From positions 6,061,001 through 6,125,000 of the forward strand of contig CP007053.1 in NCBI GenBank assembly GCA_000242935.3: DNA of 64,000 nt, given 5' to 3'. The stretch's first letter is position 1. Each line of letters opens with the position of its first letter. This DNA comes from Opitutaceae bacterium TAV5 (GTDB taxonomy: Bacteria > Verrucomicrobiota > Verrucomicrobiia > Opitutales > Opitutaceae). The notes beneath the pieces were generated by a model. That model had not been told where the DNA came from. It was given only the letters and a program-made list of their open reading frames with translations, and searched no databases. Shown here piece by piece: positions 27,353-37,089 of this stretch. The translations under genes and the position numbers were made by a program.

Positions 27353-28771
27353 GTGTCCTCAAAACTCTTCCACAAAGTCCAGCCCACCGCCACCGAGGAC
27401 AAGGTTTCGCCCTCCCGACGCCTCGCCTACGGCATGGGCAACTTTTCCGATCACATCGGCACGGACACGCTGATGTCCAATGCCAACCCCATCTTCAACA
27501 TCGCGCTCCACATGGACCCGCGCCTGCTCGGCGTGGCCATCGCGATCATGCGCCTTTGGGATGCGATCACCGACCCCGTCGTCGGCGCCCTCTCCGACAA
27601 CGCCCGCACCCGCTGGGGCCGCCGCCGCCCCTTCATGCTCTTCGGCGCGCTCGGCGCCGGCATCACCTTTCCCCTGCTCTGGCTCGTGCCCGGCGGTCTC
27701 TCGCCCACCGGGGTCTTTGTCTGGTTCACCGCTTTCTCGATTCTTTTTTTCACCTTCCAGACCTTCTTTACGATTCCCTGGACCGCCCTCGGTTTCGAAC
27801 TCACGCCCGACTACAACGAGCGCACCCGTGTCATGGAACTGCGTGCCTACATGGGCACCGCCGTCGGACTCGTCGTCCCCTGGACCTACGCCTTCACGCA
27901 ACTTCCCGTCTGGGGCGGCAGCACCATCACCGGCGCGCGCTGGATGGGCGTCTGCGTCGGCATCCTCATTATCCTCTCCGGCCTCATCCCGGTGATTTTT
28001 CTTCGCGAACGTTTTTTCAAAAAAGCGCAAAACCAGGGCCAGATTCCCATTCTGAAATCGATCGGAATGACCCTGAAAAACAAGCCCTTCATCATGATGG
28101 TGCTCATCACCTTTTTCACCGTGGTGGGAGGGCGCACCGTCAACCACCTAGGCTTCTACATCGGGCTCTATTATCTCTTCAACGGCGACACCGTCAAACA
28201 AGGCGTGCTCGCCGGCGTGGGCGGTAATGTCGGCCTCGTCATCGGCCTGGCCTCGGTCTTCTTCCTCAACCGCCTTTCCCAACGTATCGGGAAACGCAAG
28301 ACGCTCGCCCTTTGCCTGATCCTGCTGGTCATCAGCGGATTTGCCAAGTGGCTCTTCTACACGCCGGAAAGCCCGTGGCTCAGCCTTGTGGTGCTGGCCT
28401 TCACCGTGCCCTCCGGTTCCGGCTTCTGGTTGCTCATCGCCTCCATCAAGGCCGACATCTGCGACGACGACGAACTCAACACCGGCTACCGTCGTGAAGG
28501 CGCCATCGGGGCCGTTTCCGCGTGGATCTCCAAACTCTCCACCTCGGCAACCGCCGTCCTCGCCGGATTCGTGCTCGCCGTCACCGGTTACCACGCCGCC
28601 TCCGGCTCCGCCCAGGCCGCCGGTGTCGTCGATGCGATGCGCTGGTGGTTCTACATCATCCCCTCCGCCTCCGCCATCATCGCCCTTTTCCTCCTCTGGT
28701 GGTTCCCCATCACCGAAGAACGCGCCCGCGAAACCCGCCGCCTCCTCGAAGAACGCCGCGGCAAGCTCTGA
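27353..28771 (+). CDS. GPH-family (MelB-like) sugar:cation symporter
   Basis: The 472-residue protein has about 12 membrane segments and GPH signatures: RLAYGMGNFSDHIGTDTL at the N-terminus, IAIMRLWDAITDPVVGALSD and RTRWGRRRPFMLFGA. GPH carriers import glycosides or uronides with Na+ or H+. The start is GTG, preceded by a pyrimidine-rich leader. The neighbours (RraA-like, SDRs, heparinase-like) suggest an acidic-sugar substrate. Confidence 0.9.
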   Translation: MSSKLFHKVQPTATEDKVSPSRRLAYGMGNFSDHIGTDTLMSNANPIFNIALHMDPRLLGVAIAIMRLWDAITDPVVGALSDNARTRWGRRRPFMLFGALGAGITFPLLWLVPGGLSPTGVFVWFTAFSILFFTFQTFFTIPWTALGFELTPDYNERTRVMELRAYMGTAVGLVVPWTYAFTQLPVWGGSTITGARWMGVCVGILIILSGLIPVIFLRERFFKKAQNQGQIPILKSIGMTLKNKPFIMMVLITFFTVVGGRTVNHLGFYIGLYYLFNGDTVKQGVLAGVGGNVGLVIGLASVFFLNRLSQRIGKRKTLALCLILLVISGFAKWLFYTPESPWLSLVVLAFTVPSGSGFWLLIASIKADICDDDELNTGYRREGAIGAVSAWISKLSTSATAVLAGFVLAVTGYHAASGSAQAAGVVDAMRWWFYIIPSASAIIALFLLWWFPITEERARETRRLLEERRGKL

Positions 28772-28800
28772 ACATTTTCTCCAACACACCAACACACACC

Positions 28801-29514
28801 ATGAAAGACCGCATCATTGTCATCACCGGAGCCGGCGGCGGATTTGGCCGCGCGCTCATCGACACCCTCGCCCCGCAAGGCGTCCGCCTCGCCCTCGCCG
28901 ATCTCGGCAGCGCGCCCCTCGCCGAACTCGCCGGCCAGGCCCGCAAACTCGGCGCCGCCGATGTCGTCACCGGCGCCGTTGACATCACCGACGAAGCCTC
29001 CACCGCAGCCTTCTTCGCGAGTGTTAAACAAAAATTCGGACGCGCCGACATCCTCATCAATCTCCCCGGCATGTCCATCGCCGCGCCCGTCGCGGACATG
29101 CCCGTCGAGTCCTACGACAAGATCATCGACGTCAACCTGAAGGGCCTCTTCCTCGCCGCCAAGCACTTCATCCCGTTGACCGACCCGGCGCAAAACCCGC
29201 TCATCAGCTTCATCAGTTCGCAGGCCGCCACCCGTCCCAATCCCAACGCTCCCGTTTATTGCGCCGCCAAGGCCGCCGTTTCCGTTTTCGGTCAGGGGCT
29301 CGCCCTCCAGGTGATGAAGCAGAACATCCGCGTCACCTCGATCAAACCCGGCCCGGTCAATACCGTCGGTTTCTGGGGCGACCGCCCCGTGCCGCGGGAA
29401 AAGTTCATGCAGGCCGCCGACGTCGCCAACGTCATCAACTTCATCCTCACGCTCCCGTCGCACATCGTCATGCACGAGGTCAGCTTCGAGTCGTTCGAGT
29501 TCTTCAAAAAATAA
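28801..29514 (+). CDS. Short-chain dehydrogenase/reductase
   Basis: The 237-residue classical SDR has the cofactor motif TGAGGGFG near residue 9-16 and the catalytic YxxxK as Y153-K157 (VYCAAK), with the serine in ISFISSQA. The usual NNAG is replaced by NLPG. Such enzymes oxidise or reduce sugar or uronate intermediates; the substrate is not evident. It lies 29 bp after the transporter gene and 39 bp before a second SDR, in one operon. Confidence 0.88.
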   Translation: MKDRIIVITGAGGGFGRALIDTLAPQGVRLALADLGSAPLAELAGQARKLGAADVVTGAVDITDEASTAAFFASVKQKFGRADILINLPGMSIAAPVADMPVESYDKIIDVNLKGLFLAAKHFIPLTDPAQNPLISFISSQAATRPNPNAPVYCAAKAAVSVFGQGLALQVMKQNIRVTSIKPGPVNTVGFWGDRPVPREKFMQAADVANVINFILTLPSHIVMHEVSFESFEFFKK

Positions 29515-29553
29515 CCGCGCACCCTCGCCGGCATCTGTCACACTCCGCCCGTT

Positions 29554-30294
29554 ATGCCTACGCACACCTATCTGCAGTCCTCCAAAGACAAGGTCGTCGT
29601 CATCACGGGCGGATCCACCGGCATCGGTCTCGAAGCCGCCCGCCTCTTCGCCGCCGAAGGCGCCCGCGTGACGATCCTCGCCCGCGGCGCCGACAAACTC
29701 GCCGCCGCTATCGAGAACCTCGCCGCCACGCCCGAGGCCGGCATCGCGCGCGACCGTCTCCACAGCGCCGCGGTCGATGTCACCGATGAAGCCGCCGTGC
29801 AAGCCGCTCTCGCCGATATCGAACGCCGCGATGGCCGCATCGACATCCTCGTCAACAATGCCGGCGTCGGCTTCGCCACCGACCTCGCCAGCGTCGGCAC
29901 CGACGACTATCGCCGCATCATCGACACCAACCTCACCGGAGTCTTCCACGCCGTCCGCGCCGTTCTCCCGGGCATGAAAGCCCGGAAGTCCGGCCACATC
30001 ATCAACGTCTCCTCCATTGTCGGCAAAATCGCCAATCCCGTGGCGCCGATCTACTGCGCCAGCAAACACGCTCTCAACGGCTACACCTCCGGACTCCAGC
30101 AACAGGTCGCTGCCGACAACATTCGCGTCTCGCTCGTGTCTCCCGCCTCTGTCGATACCGACTATTGGGCCGGACGCACCGTGGACCGGGCCAAATTCCT
30201 GAAACCCGCCGAAGTCGCCGCCGCGATTCACTTCATCGCCGCCCAGCCCGAAGGCGTCCTGATCAAGGATCTCGATCTCGCCGCCCTCCGCTGA
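29554..30294 (+). CDS. Short-chain dehydrogenase/reductase
   Basis: The 246-residue classical SDR has TGGSTGIG (18-25), NNAG (NNAGVG), a catalytic serine in INVSSIVG and Y167-K171 (YCASK). It is not a close duplicate of the preceding SDR gene, suggesting that the two catalyse successive steps. It is cotranscribed with the GPH transporter and the heparinase-like enzyme. Confidence 0.88.
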   Translation: MPTHTYLQSSKDKVVVITGGSTGIGLEAARLFAAEGARVTILARGADKLAAAIENLAATPEAGIARDRLHSAAVDVTDEAAVQAALADIERRDGRIDILVNNAGVGFATDLASVGTDDYRRIIDTNLTGVFHAVRAVLPGMKARKSGHIINVSSIVGKIANPVAPIYCASKHALNGYTSGLQQQVAADNIRVSLVSPASVDTDYWAGRTVDRAKFLKPAEVAAAIHFIAAQPEGVLIKDLDLAALR

Positions 30295-30388
30295 TTCTAC
30301 CCACAAGTCCCATCCGTCCTCTACGTCCCATGTGTCCCATCAGTCCCATGGGACTCCCCCTCATCACTCTGTCAACCCGCTCGCCACC

Positions 30389-32527
30389 ATGCCACTGTTC
30401 CTCACCGATACCGAAAAAACCGCCTTCGCCGCCGCCCGCGCCCAAAATCCCGCCCGCGCCTTCTTCTGGACGCTCGTCAATCGCGCCGAACGCCGCGCCG
30501 CCAGCCCCTCGCTCGCGACCGGCGAAACCACTACCGACTGGTGGCATTTTGTCGGCGAATACATCACCGATGCCGCGATGGTCCACGCGCTGAAACCCTC
30601 GCCCGCCCTCGACGCCTGGCTTCGCGCCAACACCCTCGCCATTGCCCGCCGTCCGGTCGCCGACTGGGTCGGGCCCGCCTTCCGCAACCACACCAAAAAC
30701 CCGCCCATCGGCCACCTCGAAACCGCCCACCTTTCCTGGGCCGTCGCCGCCGCTCTCGACCTCGCCGGCGACATCTTCACCGAAGCCGAGCGTAACGAAC
30801 TCACCACGACACTCCGCGACACCGCCATCCCGCTCTGCCAGCGCTGGCTCGACGACGGCAACCACCTCGCCAACTGGCGCTGCGTCCTCAACGCCGGCGT
30901 CGCCACCGCCGCCGCCGTCATCGGCGACACCGCCGCGCTCGACCGCGCCGCCGCCGAATTCCACCGTTGCGTCGATGTCTTCCAGCCCGACGGCTCTTAC
31001 GGCGAGTCGCTCCAGTACGGCAACTACGCCGCCTACACCCTCATGCTCGCCCGCGAGGCCCTCACCCGCCACACGCCCGCGCTCGACGCCACCCTCCCCC
31101 TCGCCCCCTACGCGCTGAAACCCCGTTGGGATGCCGCCTCCCATTTTTACACCAAACCCCTCAGCGACTGGGGTTCTTACCCGCGTCCCCGCGCCGCCAA
31201 TTTCAACGATTCCGCCGCCCTCTACCGCGCCTCCGCCGACCTCCTCCTGCACATCGCCACTCGCGCCAAAGAAAAACACCCCGCCGAAGCCGGCCTCGCC
31301 CGCTGGCTTTTCGACACCCACTATACGCCCTGCATCGAGCAACCTCCGCACGACCAGGCCACCTTCGGTTTCGTCAACGACTTCGGCTTCCTCACGCTCT
31401 CCCTCCTCCCCGCCGCACTCGCGACCGCTCCCCTCGCCCCCTCCGCCCCCGAAGCCGGCATCGACCTCGCCGCCGGTTTCAGTTGCGGCGACGTCCTCGC
31501 CCGCGACGCCTGGCCCGAAAACGGCGGACGCACCATCCTCGCCGTCCATGGCGCCCCCGATCCCCTCCATGGCCCCGGTCATCTTCACGGCGACCTCAAC
31601 AGCTTCATCCTCGTGCACAACCGGGAACGCCTCCTCGTTGACCCGGGCCATTCCTGTTACCGCAACCTCATCCACGAACTCGAAGCCCGTACCAACACCC
31701 ATAACACCTGTACCTTCACTGTCGCAAGTGGCGCGGGCGTCCCGCCCGCTACCCCCGACCTCAAACTCCAGGAAGACCAACACCTCAACCGCGAACTCGA
31801 ACAAACCCGCACCGCGCGCCGTCTTTTCGACCGCGCCACCGGCAAAGCCGACGCCCCGGTCACCCGCGGCGGCCGTTCCTCCGGCAACGAGCGCCGCACC
31901 CTCCTCGCCCGCGCCGGCCGCGTCACCGCCATCGCCAGCGAAGCCGCCGCGCTCTACGGAGCCCCGCTCACCGAGTTTACCCGCCTCTGGCTCCTCTGCG
32001 GCACGCACGCCCTTTTTGTCATCGACCGCATCCGGGCCGATGTCCCCGTGACGACCACCTGGCACTGGCTCCTCAACAACCGCGACAACGCCCTCGACCT
32101 CAAGCTCGTCCGCCCGGACCGCCTCGTCGCCCGCCGCGGCAACGCCGGCATGAAGCTCTTCCACTGCGCTGGCGGCAACATGATGGCCTACCCCATGTAT
32201 TCGTATGTCCATGACGCCTATCACCCGCTCCCCAACCAGCTTGGCGAAGGCAAACCCGGCAGCGGCCTCCTCGTCCGCTGGACGGACAAAACCCCCGCCA
32301 CCGACCGCCTCGCCGTCCACGCCATCTGCGTCGACGACCCCGGCGCCACCGCCGGCTGGCACCTGAAAACGCCCGCGCCCGACACCACCGCCCTCGAAAG
32401 CCCCGGCGCCACCGAAACCTGGACCCTCACTCACGCCGACCCGGCCCGCCTCGTCCTCACCGAAAAAACCACCGGCGAAACCCACACCGTCACCCGGTCC
32501 TCCGACGGCACCTGGATCCTCGCCTGA
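30389..32527 (+). CDS. Heparinase II/III-like polysaccharide lyase
   Basis: The 712-residue protein has an N-terminal alpha/alpha barrel-like part (WDAASHFYTKPLSDWGSYPR, FVNDFGFLTLSLLP) and a C-terminal beta-sandwich part with the heparinase II/III hallmark HGPGHLHGDLNSFILVHNRE and HNTCTFTV, similar to uronate-cleaving lyases. No signal peptide is obvious from the chosen ATG (30389); the frame opens slightly earlier, in a TCCCAT-rich leader. Residues around 447-454 (SGAGVPPA) are encoded by a short piece of the palindromic repeat family, which suggests an in-frame insertion. Confidence 0.8.
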   Translation: MPLFLTDTEKTAFAAARAQNPARAFFWTLVNRAERRAASPSLATGETTTDWWHFVGEYITDAAMVHALKPSPALDAWLRANTLAIARRPVADWVGPAFRNHTKNPPIGHLETAHLSWAVAAALDLAGDIFTEAERNELTTTLRDTAIPLCQRWLDDGNHLANWRCVLNAGVATAAAVIGDTAALDRAAAEFHRCVDVFQPDGSYGESLQYGNYAAYTLMLAREALTRHTPALDATLPLAPYALKPRWDAASHFYTKPLSDWGSYPRPRAANFNDSAALYRASADLLLHIATRAKEKHPAEAGLARWLFDTHYTPCIEQPPHDQATFGFVNDFGFLTLSLLPAALATAPLAPSAPEAGIDLAAGFSCGDVLARDAWPENGGRTILAVHGAPDPLHGPGHLHGDLNSFILVHNRERLLVDPGHSCYRNLIHELEARTNTHNTCTFTVASGAGVPPATPDLKLQEDQHLNRELEQTRTARRLFDRATGKADAPVTRGGRSSGNERRTLLARAGRVTAIASEAAALYGAPLTEFTRLWLLCGTHALFVIDRIRADVPVTTTWHWLLNNRDNALDLKLVRPDRLVARRGNAGMKLFHCAGGNMMAYPMYSYVHDAYHPLPNQLGEGKPGSGLLVRWTDKTPATDRLAVHAICVDDPGATAGWHLKTPAPDTTALESPGATETWTLTHADPARLVLTEKTTGETHTVTRSSDGTWILA
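31729..31751. repeat. Repeat-family fragment inside the heparinase-like gene
   Basis: GTGGCGCGGGCGTCCCGCCC followed by GC in the coding strand matches the arm of the palindromic element at 5160-5329, differing at one position. It encodes GAGVPPA in frame. It may be a relic of an inserted palindrome. Confidence 0.5.
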
Positions 32528-32647
32528 AGGAGCGGCGGCATTCCTGCCGCTGCGACGAGGCGCGAACAGCGCCTCGCCGTCCTGGCTACCGGAAACCACA
32601 GCACCGCCCGCCGGCCTGCCATCGTTCGCACACAACGGACCTTCCCC
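32526..32647. repeat. Repeat cluster between the heparinase-like and LacI genes
   Basis: The first part (about 32528-32565) is an arm of the GGAGCGGCGGCATTCCTGCC family. The second (32611-32647), beginning CCGGCCTGCCATCGTTCGCA, recurs directly at 38016-38052 after a PEP-CTERM gene. The stretch lies between convergent genes. Confidence 0.5.
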
Positions 32648-33670
32648 TCACTGCTTTCGCACCGTCTCCCCCTCAACCCATTCGCCCCCGACCAGCGTCA
32701 CCTTGGGCTCCGCCGGCAGCCCGAACTCATTGCGCGCCAGTTCTCCCGCCAGTTGATCCACCGCTGTTGCAAACATCCCTCCCCATGATTGGCCGATGCC
32801 CGAAACGCCCGACCCCGGCGTCACATCAAGACTCGCATAACTCATGTCGCCCGGCACGCGCACCTTCATCCCCCGCAACCACTGCAGCGCATAATCCGGC
32901 TGGTTGCCGATCACTGCATCCGGTTTCTTTTTGCTGAACCACCTTGCAAATTCCGCCTCATCCGGCGGATCGTCCTGCATCAGCGGCACGAGTGCCGCGC
33001 CGCCATACACACGCGGCGCGGCCAGCGCGCCCGCCAGCCAGTAGTGTCGCGCCTTCTCGTCTTCGTTGCGGCGCAACATGCAGCCGATCCGCCTGCATCC
33101 CGCCGCCCGCAACCGCGCGTATGCTGTCATGATGCCGTCAAAATGCGCATTCGCCACCCGGTGCATCTCCCGCTGGCGAAACGAATATCCCACTGCCATC
33201 ACTGCGTACAGATTCCAGTCGATATCCAATGGCCCCAGCTCCAGAGACACTGGCGGCAGAATCAGCCCCCGGATGCCGCGACTGAATAATACCCGCCCCA
33301 CACGCTTTGAATCGCAACCGTGCTGCCCGGTCGGGAACACCTCCACGGCCATCCCGGATTGATGTGCGCGACGCCTGGCGGCTTTCACACCCTCAACTAA
33401 ATCCGGACGCCACTGGGCATCCTGTCCGGAACCTTCCACCAACAAGGCAATCACCTCTCCCGTGCCATCCAGACGCCCTCGCCTCACCTGCGTCAGCAAC
33501 GCCCTTACCAGTATGTTGCCATGATACCCTTCCTTCCTTGCCAGCGTCTGCACACGCGAACGTGTCGCCTCGGAAATCGCCGGGGAATTGCGCAGCGCCA
33601 TCGACACGGTGGCGTGGCTCACACCCAATTTTACCGCCAGATCACGCAAGGTTGGAGGTTTCGTGCTCAT
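32648..33670 (-). CDS. LacI-family transcriptional regulator
   Basis: The 340-residue protein has the LacI helix-turn-helix LRDLAVKLGVSHATVSMALR (8-27) and hinge, followed by a periplasmic-binding-protein-like effector domain. It is divergent from the pseudopilin/beta-helix/PEP-CTERM cassette beginning at 33753 and probably controls it. An imperfect dyad TTTAACGTGGTAAA lies immediately upstream (33675-33688). A second LacI gene (51750-52862) has the same arrangement with a similar cassette. Confidence 0.9.
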   Translation of the reverse strand: MSTKPPTLRDLAVKLGVSHATVSMALRNSPAISEATRSRVQTLARKEGYHGNILVRALLTQVRRGRLDGTGEVIALLVEGSGQDAQWRPDLVEGVKAARRRAHQSGMAVEVFPTGQHGCDSKRVGRVLFSRGIRGLILPPVSLELGPLDIDWNLYAVMAVGYSFRQREMHRVANAHFDGIMTAYARLRAAGCRRIGCMLRRNEDEKARHYWLAGALAAPRVYGGAALVPLMQDDPPDEAEFARWFSKKKPDAVIGNQPDYALQWLRGMKVRVPGDMSYASLDVTPGSGVSGIGQSWGGMFATAVDQLAGELARNEFGLPAEPKVTLVGGEWVEGETVRKQ

Positions 33671-33674
33671 TCTA

Positions 33675-33688
33675 TTTAACGTGGTAAA
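33675..33688. promoter_or_regulatory. Possible LacI operator
   Basis: TTTAACGTGGTAAA matches its reverse complement at 10 of 14 positions and has the size of a LacI-family site. It lies just before the LacI start and 65 bp before the divergent pseudopilin gene. Confidence 0.35.
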
Positions 33689-33752
33689 CTACGATGCGCT
33701 TGTTCCCTTGGGCAATCATGGAAATGTCTCTTCCTGTAATCCCGTCCCCGCC

Positions 33753-34472
33753 ATGTTTACGCAAAAGCCCATCCTCTCTTTCCCGATTCTTCATTCTCGT
33801 CCTCCCTCCGGGACGCGAGCCTTCACCCTCATCGAATTGCTCACCGTCATCGCCATCATTGGCATCCTGGCCGGCATCATGATTCCCGTCGTCGGCAAAG
33901 TCCGGGAAACCGCTCGCAACGTTAACTGCATTTCCAGCCTTCGCAACATCCACAACTGGCTCACGCTTTATGCCGAGGAAAACAAAGGGCTCTATCCCCA
34001 GCCTTCCAATAACCCCGCCCTCCCTCCGCCCAAGGACAATGCCTCCGGTGCCTGGTGGAACATCATCCAGGCCTACTTTACGCCCAAATTCATCTATCCC
34101 GCCGTGGACGAATCCAACCTGGCCATGAACCCGTGGTATTGCGCCGCCGCCCCGAAAGGCGGCCTCTATCCCAACGGCGTCCGCCGCGTCTACGCCATCA
34201 ACGCCCAAGGCGGCACACCCGATGATCGCTTCGCGCCGAACCAGAACACCAAATGGTCGCAGACCCTGATCGTCGCCGACGGGGCGCCCTGGAATCCCGG
34301 CGACTACGATTCGACCGCCTATTTCCGGGCGGCGAACAGCGGCGGCGGCTCCCTCCTTTTCGATCCCCGCCACGGAGGCAAGATCAATGGCGTCTTCCTC
34401 GACGGCCACGTCCTGTCATTCCAGCTCAATGACACCCGCCTCGACGACTGGATCAAAAACCTCCGCAACTGA
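33753..34472 (+). CDS. Pseudopilin-like protein with H-X9-DG motif
   Basis: The 239-residue protein has a type IV prepilin peptide ending A23, then FTLIELLTVIAIIGILAGIM with Glu at position +5, for prepilin-peptidase cleavage. At the C-terminus H207 is followed by nine residues and DG (217-218), in FLDGHVLSF. This N- plus C-terminal combination defines the large H-X9-DG pseudopilin group of Planctomycetes and Verrucomicrobia. The function is unknown; assembly into a pseudopilus or export structure is assumed. It heads a cassette that includes a beta-helix protein and two PEP-CTERM-type proteins. Confidence 0.9.
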   Translation: MFTQKPILSFPILHSRPPSGTRAFTLIELLTVIAIIGILAGIMIPVVGKVRETARNVNCISSLRNIHNWLTLYAEENKGLYPQPSNNPALPPPKDNASGAWWNIIQAYFTPKFIYPAVDESNLAMNPWYCAAAPKGGLYPNGVRRVYAINAQGGTPDDRFAPNQNTKWSQTLIVADGAPWNPGDYDSTAYFRAANSGGGSLLFDPRHGGKINGVFLDGHVLSFQLNDTRLDDWIKNLRN

Positions 34473-34516
34473 TTTTCTCCCTCTCAAACATCCCGCGCCC
34501 ACCCACACACCTCGTA

Positions 34517-36286
34517 ATGACGACCAAGGCCACCCATCGCCCGACCACCCGGATGCAAGCAATCCTCAAGACGCTCCTCACCCTCTCCGCTACCCTCCTT
34601 CCTCTCATCATCACTATCCCTCCCGCCACGGCCGCCCCGGACGCGCTCATCCGGGACGCCATCGCCGCCCGCCAGCCCCGCCTCCGCATTCCCGCCGGAG
34701 TTTACCGGCTGGAAAAAACCGTCGAAATCCGCAACGCCGACAACCTGGAAATCGACGCCACCGGGGTTACCTTCATCATGACCAGCACCCGGCAGCCCAT
34801 CCTCCGCATCCAGGAATCCGGCAACCTCAAGATCCACGGCCTCACCCTCGACTACGATCCGCTCCCCTTCACCCAAGGCACCATCACCCGCGCCGACAGC
34901 GCCGGCATCGAATTCCGTATCCACGACGGCTATCCTGCCCTCGACAACGATTACCAACGCGCCCCGACCCACTTCTTCACCGCCGAAGGACGCCGCCATC
35001 CCGGCTCATGGGACTTCAACCGCCTGCCCCTCACGATAATCAGCCCCCGCGAAGGCCGCCTCAGACTGCAATCCAACCAGCCCGCCCCCCTCGCGCCCGG
35101 CGACCAGCTCGTCATGGACCGCCGCCTGGTCGATGGCACCAGCGCGGTCTATATCCGGCACTGCACCGGCCCCGTCATCATCGAAGACACCACCCTTCAC
35201 GCCTCCCCCGGCCTCGCGTTTGTCGGCCGTTACAGCGAGGACACCGTCACCTTCCGCCGCGTCCACATCCGTCCCGGCCCGCCTCCCCCCGGAGCCACCC
35301 GCCCCCGCCTCCTTTCCAGCAACGCCGACGGCATCAACTTCGTCCAGTGTCGCCGCGGCCCCGTCGTCGAAAACTGCGATTTCTCCGGCATGGGCGACGA
35401 CTCCATCAATCTTCACGGTTTCCTCATCCCCGTCATTCGTCCCCTCACCCCCACCCGTTTCCTCGCCGCCTACAAATACGGCCCCGGCGACATCATCTCC
35501 ACCATCCGGGCGGGCGACGCCCTCCGCCTCTACAACCAGGGCGATTTCTCCCTCGCCGGGAATGCCACCATCACCGCCATCACCCCCCTGGAAACCGACG
35601 AAGGCGTCACCATGGGCGACATTGCCGCCCTTTTTCCGACATATCCGAAAGGCAACTACACCCTTTACCAGGTGGACACCGATGCCCCTCTCGACGTCAA
35701 ACCCGGCCAATGGTTCGACACCCCCGCCAACAACTGCGACGGCTATGTCATCCGTGACAGTTATTTTCACGACCACCGCGGCCGCGGCCTGCGTCTCATG
35801 GCTTCCGACGGCCTGGTCGAAAACAACCGCTTCGAACGCCTCACCAAGTCCGCCATCTCCATCGGTCCCGAACTCGGCCACTGGCGCGAGGCCGGCTGGG
35901 TGAACAACCTTCGCATCACGGGCAACACGATCCGCGACATCGGCACCGACCACAGCCTCGCCGCCCCCGGCTCCTATGTTCCCGGCGCCATCGGCATCTT
36001 TGCCCGGACCGAACGCACGACACCCCCGTATCCGTCCGAAAACCACAACATCGTCATCGAAAACAACCGCATCGAGAACACCACCGTGGCCGCCATCCAC
36101 GCTTACGCCGCCCGCGAAATCATCGTGCGCGACAACACCCTGGTGAACACCAACCGAGTCCTCCGCGCCGGGCACACCGACCCCTTGACCCGGCTTCTCA
36201 CCACCGGCCCCGTTTCGCTCCACGACGTGCCCGGAACCGTCATCGGGAACAATCGCATTCAAAACAACCATACCGTATTACCATGA
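34517..36286 (+). CDS. Secreted right-handed beta-helix protein, possible glycosidase
   Basis: The 589-residue protein has a signal peptide (LKTLLTLSATLLPLIITIPP, cleavage near TAA) and repeated parallel beta-helix turns such as VIRDSYFHDHRGRGLRLMAS and VENNRFERLTKSAISIG. The conserved-looking centre SNADGINFVQCRRGPVVENC followed by DFSGMGDDSINLHG recalls GH110 alpha-1,3-galactosidases and GH28-like folds, with paired Asp residues. I therefore suspect a glycosidase but cannot fix the family. The stop overlaps the next ATG (ATGA). Confidence 0.7.
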   Translation: MTTKATHRPTTRMQAILKTLLTLSATLLPLIITIPPATAAPDALIRDAIAARQPRLRIPAGVYRLEKTVEIRNADNLEIDATGVTFIMTSTRQPILRIQESGNLKIHGLTLDYDPLPFTQGTITRADSAGIEFRIHDGYPALDNDYQRAPTHFFTAEGRRHPGSWDFNRLPLTIISPREGRLRLQSNQPAPLAPGDQLVMDRRLVDGTSAVYIRHCTGPVIIEDTTLHASPGLAFVGRYSEDTVTFRRVHIRPGPPPPGATRPRLLSSNADGINFVQCRRGPVVENCDFSGMGDDSINLHGFLIPVIRPLTPTRFLAAYKYGPGDIISTIRAGDALRLYNQGDFSLAGNATITAITPLETDEGVTMGDIAALFPTYPKGNYTLYQVDTDAPLDVKPGQWFDTPANNCDGYVIRDSYFHDHRGRGLRLMASDGLVENNRFERLTKSAISIGPELGHWREAGWVNNLRITGNTIRDIGTDHSLAAPGSYVPGAIGIFARTERTTPPYPSENHNIVIENNRIENTTVAAIHAYAAREIIVRDNTLVNTNRVLRAGHTDPLTRLLTTGPVSLHDVPGTVIGNNRIQNNHTVLP

Positions 36287-37074
36287 AAACCAACCCGCGC
36301 GTCCTCGCCTCGTTTGCCTTCGGCTTGCTTGCCCTCGCGCCGCTGCCTGCCAGCACCATCACTGACGACCTCAGCGCCTATGCGGTCGGAACCTCCCTCC
36401 GCCCCGGCCAGACCAATGTCGGCACCCCCTCCGGTGGCTGGCTGTCGCCCTGGCGCGTGACCGTCAGCGCGGGAACCACCGCCAGCGCCATCATCGCCGA
36501 TGGCACCCCGCTTGGCGACGGAGGCAATTATTTTTCCACTACCGTGGCCACGTCCCCGGGAGAGACGGCGGGCGGCGGCGGCTCCCTCGCCCGCGCCTAT
36601 GACGCCAACGCGATTTCCGCTTCCGGAGCCGAGACCTTCGGCATCAGCTTCAACTTCCGGGCCGACACCACACCGGCGAATCTGCGCTACAACCTTTCCG
36701 ATGCCAATACCCGCGGCGCCTATTTTGACTCCACCGCCACCTGGGTCTTGTCCGCCTACGATGGCTACTGGCATGTCGGCAATGGGTCCGCCGACAACTT
36801 CATGAGCACCGGAGTGGCCTTCTCTGCCGGCGTCACCTACAATGTTGCCATCCGACAAAATCCCGCGACCCGCAAGTGGAGCATCACGATTTCCGGTGAC
36901 GCCTCCCCGGTTGCGCTCACCGACCTGAATTTCCGCACCGCGTCCTGGGCCACGGGGGGCGCAGGAGCCCCCGGCGGTCGCTGGCTGACGTTCTCCGCTT
37001 CGGAAATCGTCAGCGGCACCTCCGTTGGCGTCACCGGAACCTTCTCCGTGGATTCCATTGTCATCAGCAAATAA
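36283..37074 (+). CDS. Secreted PEP-CTERM paralogue lacking the sorting tag
   Basis: The 263-residue protein has a signal peptide (VLASFAFGLLALAPLPAST) and a beta-rich body with TWVLSAYDGYWHVGNGSADN and LTDLNFRTASWATGGAG. The body is clearly related to the next gene product (37090-37995), but this one ends at TFSVDSIVISK without the PEP-CTERM tail. It overlaps the beta-helix gene by four bases and precedes its paralogue by 15 bp. It may be a soluble or periplasmic counterpart of the tagged protein. Confidence 0.75.
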   Translation: MKTNPRVLASFAFGLLALAPLPASTITDDLSAYAVGTSLRPGQTNVGTPSGGWLSPWRVTVSAGTTASAIIADGTPLGDGGNYFSTTVATSPGETAGGGGSLARAYDANAISASGAETFGISFNFRADTTPANLRYNLSDANTRGAYFDSTATWVLSAYDGYWHVGNGSADNFMSTGVAFSAGVTYNVAIRQNPATRKWSITISGDASPVALTDLNFRTASWATGGAGAPGGRWLTFSASEIVSGTSVGVTGTFSVDSIVISK

Positions 37075-37089
37075 CCGCATCGTATCGCC

